From Rossellomorea aquimaris (GTDB taxonomy: Bacteria > Bacillota > Bacilli > Bacillales > Bacillaceae_B), in the NCBI RefSeq assembly GCF_003315075.1, contig NZ_QNRJ01000004.1, positions 1-64,000 on the forward strand: a DNA stretch of 64,000 bases. Reading direction: 5' to 3'. Positions 60,439 through 64,000 of this stretch are shown here, one piece after another; the stretch's first letter is position 1, and each line of letters begins with the position of its first letter. The notes below the pieces were generated by a model. That model was not told the DNA's origin. It worked only from the letters and a program-made list of their open reading frames with translations, and searched no databases. The translations under genes were made by a program, and so were the position numbers.

Positions 60439-62059
60439 TTTTTTTCTCTCCTTTATCTTCTGCTTGGTCTGCGGGTATATTTAAACCTGTACTTTCAACA
60501 ACATATTCAATATCTTTTTTTATACCGTACCAGTTTTTACTTGTATGAGCTGCAATCAATACTTCATCCCCGTGAACTTGCACCCATACTCGGCGGTGAT
60601 TCCAATATAGCCCTTGAATTAACCCAATCATGAAAATGAAACCACCAATCCCCAATATCCACAAAGTATGGTCTTTCCTGATAGTCAACCCACTCAGGCT
60701 CCTTACATCCAATCCAGAGAAAGTCATTTTGTACTGATTTTCTCCAAGCGGTTCTAAATTCTGTTGAATTGCAACAAAACTAGTTTCTCCCTCTGGAGTT
60801 TCAGGTGTAAACATTTTAAAAATGAATGCTGGATTATTCGGGAGGCTGGATTTTGTTATCGGCCCCTCTTCGGAATCAAATTCAAAGTCAGGGAAGTAAT
60901 CTAACACTTCAACTCTGTATCCATTTCCAAGATCAAAATTAGTCTTAGGGTTCAACAAATCCAATTCAATATTTCCAAAAGTTTCTCCACTTTCCTTCTC
61001 TTCTAACTCAAACCTCATTTTATGGAATTCACCTTGCCTATAACTTGTCTGATAAAAAGCAAAGCCCTCAATCTTCATAGGGTTATTAACAGTAATTGGC
61101 CCTTCCTTAATTTGAACTAATTCTGGTTTAGCCCCTGCCATACCTTGATTTTTATTTTTATAAAGAATTGCATTTGTTTGATAAGTCTTTGGTATTGTAT
61201 TTCCTACTTCATCAATTGTTTCTTGGAATTTTTCATCTTCTTCTCCGTATGTTTCAAAGATAAATTTCTCGTTTTTAATATAGTATTTTCTGTCAGTACC
61301 GGGTACTGTTTCCGTTTCCCCATCACGAACCCACAATATTTCATCTACATACATACCTGGAAAGAAGCGTAACATGGCACCAATCAGTACGATGATAAGT
61401 CCCAAATGGTTAACATACGGACCCCATCGTGAAAACCTGCCTTTTTCTGCGAGTATATTCCCATTTTCTTTTCTAACCTTATACCGCTTTTCTTTTAGAT
61501 TATTTGATACTTTCTCTATGGATTCTTGGTGGTCTATTATAGGTGTAACTCCAAATATTCTTTGTCTTTTAAGAAAGCTATCATGGCGTGTAACACGTTG
61601 TTTTTTAAGTGCGCGGTATAACGGAACAACCCGGTCCAAGCTAGCAATAATTAATGACAAGCCCATAGAGGCCAGCAGCAACATGTACCACCAGGATCCA
61701 TATAAATTATGAAAACCTAAACTATAAAATAAAAAACCTATAGTTCCATATTGGTCTTTATAAAAGTCCGCTGGTGTTATGTTTTGTGGAATATACATTT
61801 CTTGTGGTAAAAATGTTCCTATAGCAGAAGCAACAAGTGTTAAAAATATAATCCATATCCCTACCTTTACAGAAGAAAAGAAATTCCATATCTTATCGAC
61901 AATCGTTTTCTGACTGGTTTTGGATCTTCTGGCTACCCCTTCATAGCGCATATTTAATAACTTCTGACCTTCAATAAGCGTAATTGGCTTTCCACATGAT
62001 TCACAAAACTCTGTTCCTGCTTTAATTTGGTGGCCACATTCACATTTAACGTTACTCAC
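60431..62059 (-). CDS. resB: cytochrome c biogenesis protein ResB
   Basis: A 542-residue protein. It opens with a zinc ribbon (CECGHQIKAGTEFCESCGKP, residues 5-24), which is also normal in Bacillus ResB. Membrane helices follow at about 68-88, 125-145, 210-230 and near 470, with a large external domain from about 235 to 460 (WVRDGETETVPGTDRKYYIK). It is the partner of ResC and the first gene of the resB-resC-resA unit here, an order different from the usual resABC. That order suggests rearrangement or a separate plasmid-borne lineage. Confidence 0.92.
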   Translation of the reverse strand: MSNVKCECGHQIKAGTEFCESCGKPITLIEGQKLLNMRYEGVARRSKTSQKTIVDKIWNFFSSVKVGIWIIFLTLVASAIGTFLPQEMYIPQNITPADFYKDQYGTIGFLFYSLGFHNLYGSWWYMLLLASMGLSLIIASLDRVVPLYRALKKQRVTRHDSFLKRQRIFGVTPIIDHQESIEKVSNNLKEKRYKVRKENGNILAEKGRFSRWGPYVNHLGLIIVLIGAMLRFFPGMYVDEILWVRDGETETVPGTDRKYYIKNEKFIFETYGEEDEKFQETIDEVGNTIPKTYQTNAILYKNKNQGMAGAKPELVQIKEGPITVNNPMKIEGFAFYQTSYRQGEFHKMRFELEEKESGETFGNIELDLLNPKTNFDLGNGYRVEVLDYFPDFEFDSEEGPITKSSLPNNPAFIFKMFTPETPEGETSFVAIQQNLEPLGENQYKMTFSGLDVRSLSGLTIRKDHTLWILGIGGFIFMIGLIQGLYWNHRRVWVQVHGDEVLIAAHTSKNWYGIKKDIEYVVESTGLNIPADQAEDKGEKKND

Positions 62060-62164
62060 TTTGATTCAACCCTTCTTTGTAACTTCTGATTCTCACAGGT
62101 TTTACTATAATTGAAAAATGTGTAGAAAATATGGAGACTGAATTCCACAAATATGCACAGAAAA

Positions 62165-62205
62165 AAGGAACTGATAATGCCCCAATAACGGGCAATCAGT
62201 TCCTT
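62165..62205 (-). terminator. terminator of the SHOCT gene
   Basis: AAGGAACTGAT and ATCAGTTCCTT form an 11-bp stem followed by TTTTTT on the minus strand. Confidence 0.85.
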
Positions 62206-62234
62206 TCTTATTGGTTTGTATATAAATGAGGCTA

Positions 62235-62438
62235 TTATCTTTCAAGTAGGAGAGTTTTTTTCTCTTCAAATTCCTCCCTTGAGATTTCTCCATTCGCAAA
62301 CCGTTCTTTCAGAATACTTAGAGCTTTATTAGACTTATTTTCAAAAGGTTTTACTATTAACATGATAAATCCATAAATAGCAAATCCGATTATCACTATC
62401 CAAATTAGCATGTTTAGCATCATTCCCAATCCCATCAT
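62235..62438 (-). CDS. small SHOCT-domain membrane protein
   Basis: A 67-residue protein: one membrane helix (MLNMLIWIVIIGFAIYGFIM, about 7-26), then a SHOCT motif (ALSILKERFANGEISREEFE, about 39-58), the short helical hairpin often attached to membrane helices in metal and stress clusters. Role unknown, but the same pair of features is common next to copper genes. Confidence 0.85.
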   Translation of the reverse strand: MMGLGMMLNMLIWIVIIGFAIYGFIMLIVKPFENKSNKALSILKERFANGEISREEFEEKKTLLLER

Positions 62439-62487
62439 ACATAATCACCCTTTCATGATAACAGTTCAAATTATTTCTTTGTCGCAT

Positions 62488-63917
62488 TCAATTTAATAGG
62501 GGCTTTAGCTCACCTTCTGTAACCCAATTATGATTTGTAACTTCAAGACCATCAGTAGTCGTGAAGTCAACCATATACACAGTTGTTTTTTCAGCATAAT
62601 CGATTGTTTGAATGGATTCTTTCATACCTTCCATATGTGCTGCCGTCGTATTAATTTTAGTACCTGGCTTTAGTAGTTCATACCCTGCATCAACAAACTC
62701 CTCTTAAATAATCCACTTATGCTCCTTCACCAATTCTCCAAGTGGATCAGTGTAGGGAGTTGCATAAGCAGTTGTATCAAAAGCTCCCACTATAGTAACT
62801 TCAACATTTTCCAACATGTCACCCATATGGCTCGCGAGGCTTATGGCTTTTGAGCCAACTGGATACTTGGGGATTTCTGCAACTTGAAGTTTTCAGGAAC
62901 ATCGGAAGAACCACTCATGTTCATACCTGAGTGATCCATAGCATGTGACTGCCCTTCACTGGTATCACTCTCTAGGGAAGATGAGGATACCTCCTCCTTA
63001 TTTTGGGTGACGGACTTTCCCTCATCAACTAATTGAGACCAACTTCCCCCTCTATCACCAGTAGAGAAAATATCTTTTTTGAATGTCGAAATTACAATCT
63101 GTTGCTCATTTTGAGGATTAATAGCAATATAGCTAATTGCGTCTTCCTCTTTTATTGACGGAAGTGGCAGACTCGTTCTTTCCCCATTTTCGGTGTTTAT
63201 TTGGGTTAATTCCACCTTGCTGGACACACTTCCAGCATAAAGCGTTCCTTGATTTGAAAATGATAGCGCCGAGGTTGGAACATTATATAATTCTTCGAAG
63301 GTATCCCCGAAATCTTTGGATAAAAAGATTCCTTGGTTCGTTGATACCGCTACAACTTCTTCTTGATTCGGATGAACAGCAATAGCCGCCACTTGACCTT
63401 TAATACCTTTCATCCCAGTTTTATTCCAGGTTTTAGTGTCATCCAGAGAATAGTACATCCCTGTGTCGTCCATTTGCGAGTTCTCTTGAGGATTAAATAC
63501 GTAAATGGCATGATTGTTGTATCCCACGTCCATTGCGTGAAAATCTATTTCACCATAAAGACCTAAAGTTTTTAAATCCTCCCCCAGATTGGTACTTCTA
63601 ACAATTCCAAAAGGGTTTTTCATAGATGAGTCTGGAGCTGGGTGTCCACTGCTGTAAAATCCATCATCCACCATGGAAAAGCCCATATAGTCATGTTTTT
63701 CTCCGGCTGCCCCTGACCATTGCCCATTTCTGAAAACTTTTAACCCATCATGAGCAGGGACGTATATTTCAGAGCCATCATTAGTAAAACCTAAGCCATG
63801 GATGTGCATAAACTCCCCAGAACTTTCACTTCCATTGTCCCCATTGAACATTTTTATAGCTCCGGAAATAAGTAAAGCAACAATTCCAAAGATGGCAATC
63901 CATTTGCTGATTTTCAC
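62488..63917 (-). pseudogene. beta-propeller protein fused to a broken YdhK domain
   Basis: From the GTG ending at 63917 a 358-codon frame encodes an N-terminal membrane anchor (IAIFGIVALLISGAI) and a propeller of BNR/sialidase-like repeats (HIHGLGFTNDGSEIY, AIAVHPNQEEVVAVS, GLGEDL-type), the F510_1955 glycosylhydrolase-like family. It continues into SHAMDHSGMNMSG and VPENFK. A single-base loss then shifts frame. In the next phase IPKYPVGSKAI, TIVGAFDTTAYAT and KTTVYMVDFTTTDGLEVTNH are clear YdhK sequence to 62488, broken once more by a stop at WII. The frame is also open upstream to the window edge, so the start is uncertain. Confidence 0.7.
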
Positions 63918-64000
63918 TAATTTTTGATAATGCTTCTTTCTTATTTGTCCTTCTTTCTTTTTAACATCAAAGGCTTTTTGTTTATTATTTAATACAACAA

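Overview
The window looks like a chromosomal segment of an endospore-forming Bacillaceae member (low-GC Firmicute). The evidence is a Bacillus-type 16S 5' end with tandem promoters, cre/CcpA sites, a SacT/RAT antitermination system, NagR-type operators, an LTA synthase, and spore-coat-associated families (YheC/YheD, CotY/CotZ). A species cannot be named from sequence alone.

Layout. 1-400: 5' end and promoters of an rRNA operon reading leftward. 0.5-12 kb: housekeeping and transport genes (GNAT, EamA exporter, two convergent MgtC-like proteins, the fruRKA fructose operon, an LTA synthase, an orphan permease pair). 12.2-13.7 kb: a secreted protein with three NlpC/P60 domains, only the first of which keeps its catalytic residues. 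13.8-26.5 kb: the most unusual region, a cluster of four MurF-like amide ligases, a cytoplasmic M14 carboxypeptidase, a YheC/YheD ATP-grasp protein, two paralogous ATP-grasp ligases, a GNAT and a CotY/CotZ-like coat protein. I read this as a probable spore-surface peptide or amide tailoring system; the product is unknown. 26.6-38.2 kb: HAD phosphatase, the sucrose locus (sacT antiterminator, PTS, fructokinase, sucrose-6-P hydrolase) and the N-acetylglucosamine locus (nagR, nagP, nagA, nagB).

A lone tRNA-Ala(GGC) at 38.37 kb marks a sharp boundary. To its right lie integrase relics, an unknown gene broken by a stop codon, an IS21-family element with a ruined istA, an IS1182-type element, a decayed mercury operon (merR, merF, merT, merA) and a copper/thiol-redox cluster: lgt, a frameshifted copA, a MerR-type regulator, a copC-copD fusion, ccdA, resA, resC, resB and small metal-associated proteins. 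The window ends in a propeller-YdhK fusion gene. Nearly every broken gene in the window is right of the tRNA, whereas the left 38 kb reads cleanly. This suggests an old, decaying integrated metal-resistance island rather than uniform sequencing error.

Functional links. Fructose, sucrose and GlcNAc uptake are all PTS systems with a local specific regulator, and each shows a perfect or near-perfect cre site. In the island, MerR probably drives the mer genes, and the second MerR, whose own promoter has a long spacer with a dyad, probably drives copA. ResA/ResB/ResC/CcdA would handle cytochrome c and thiol redox outside the membrane, and CopCD and the small exported Met/Cys-rich proteins would handle copper at the envelope.
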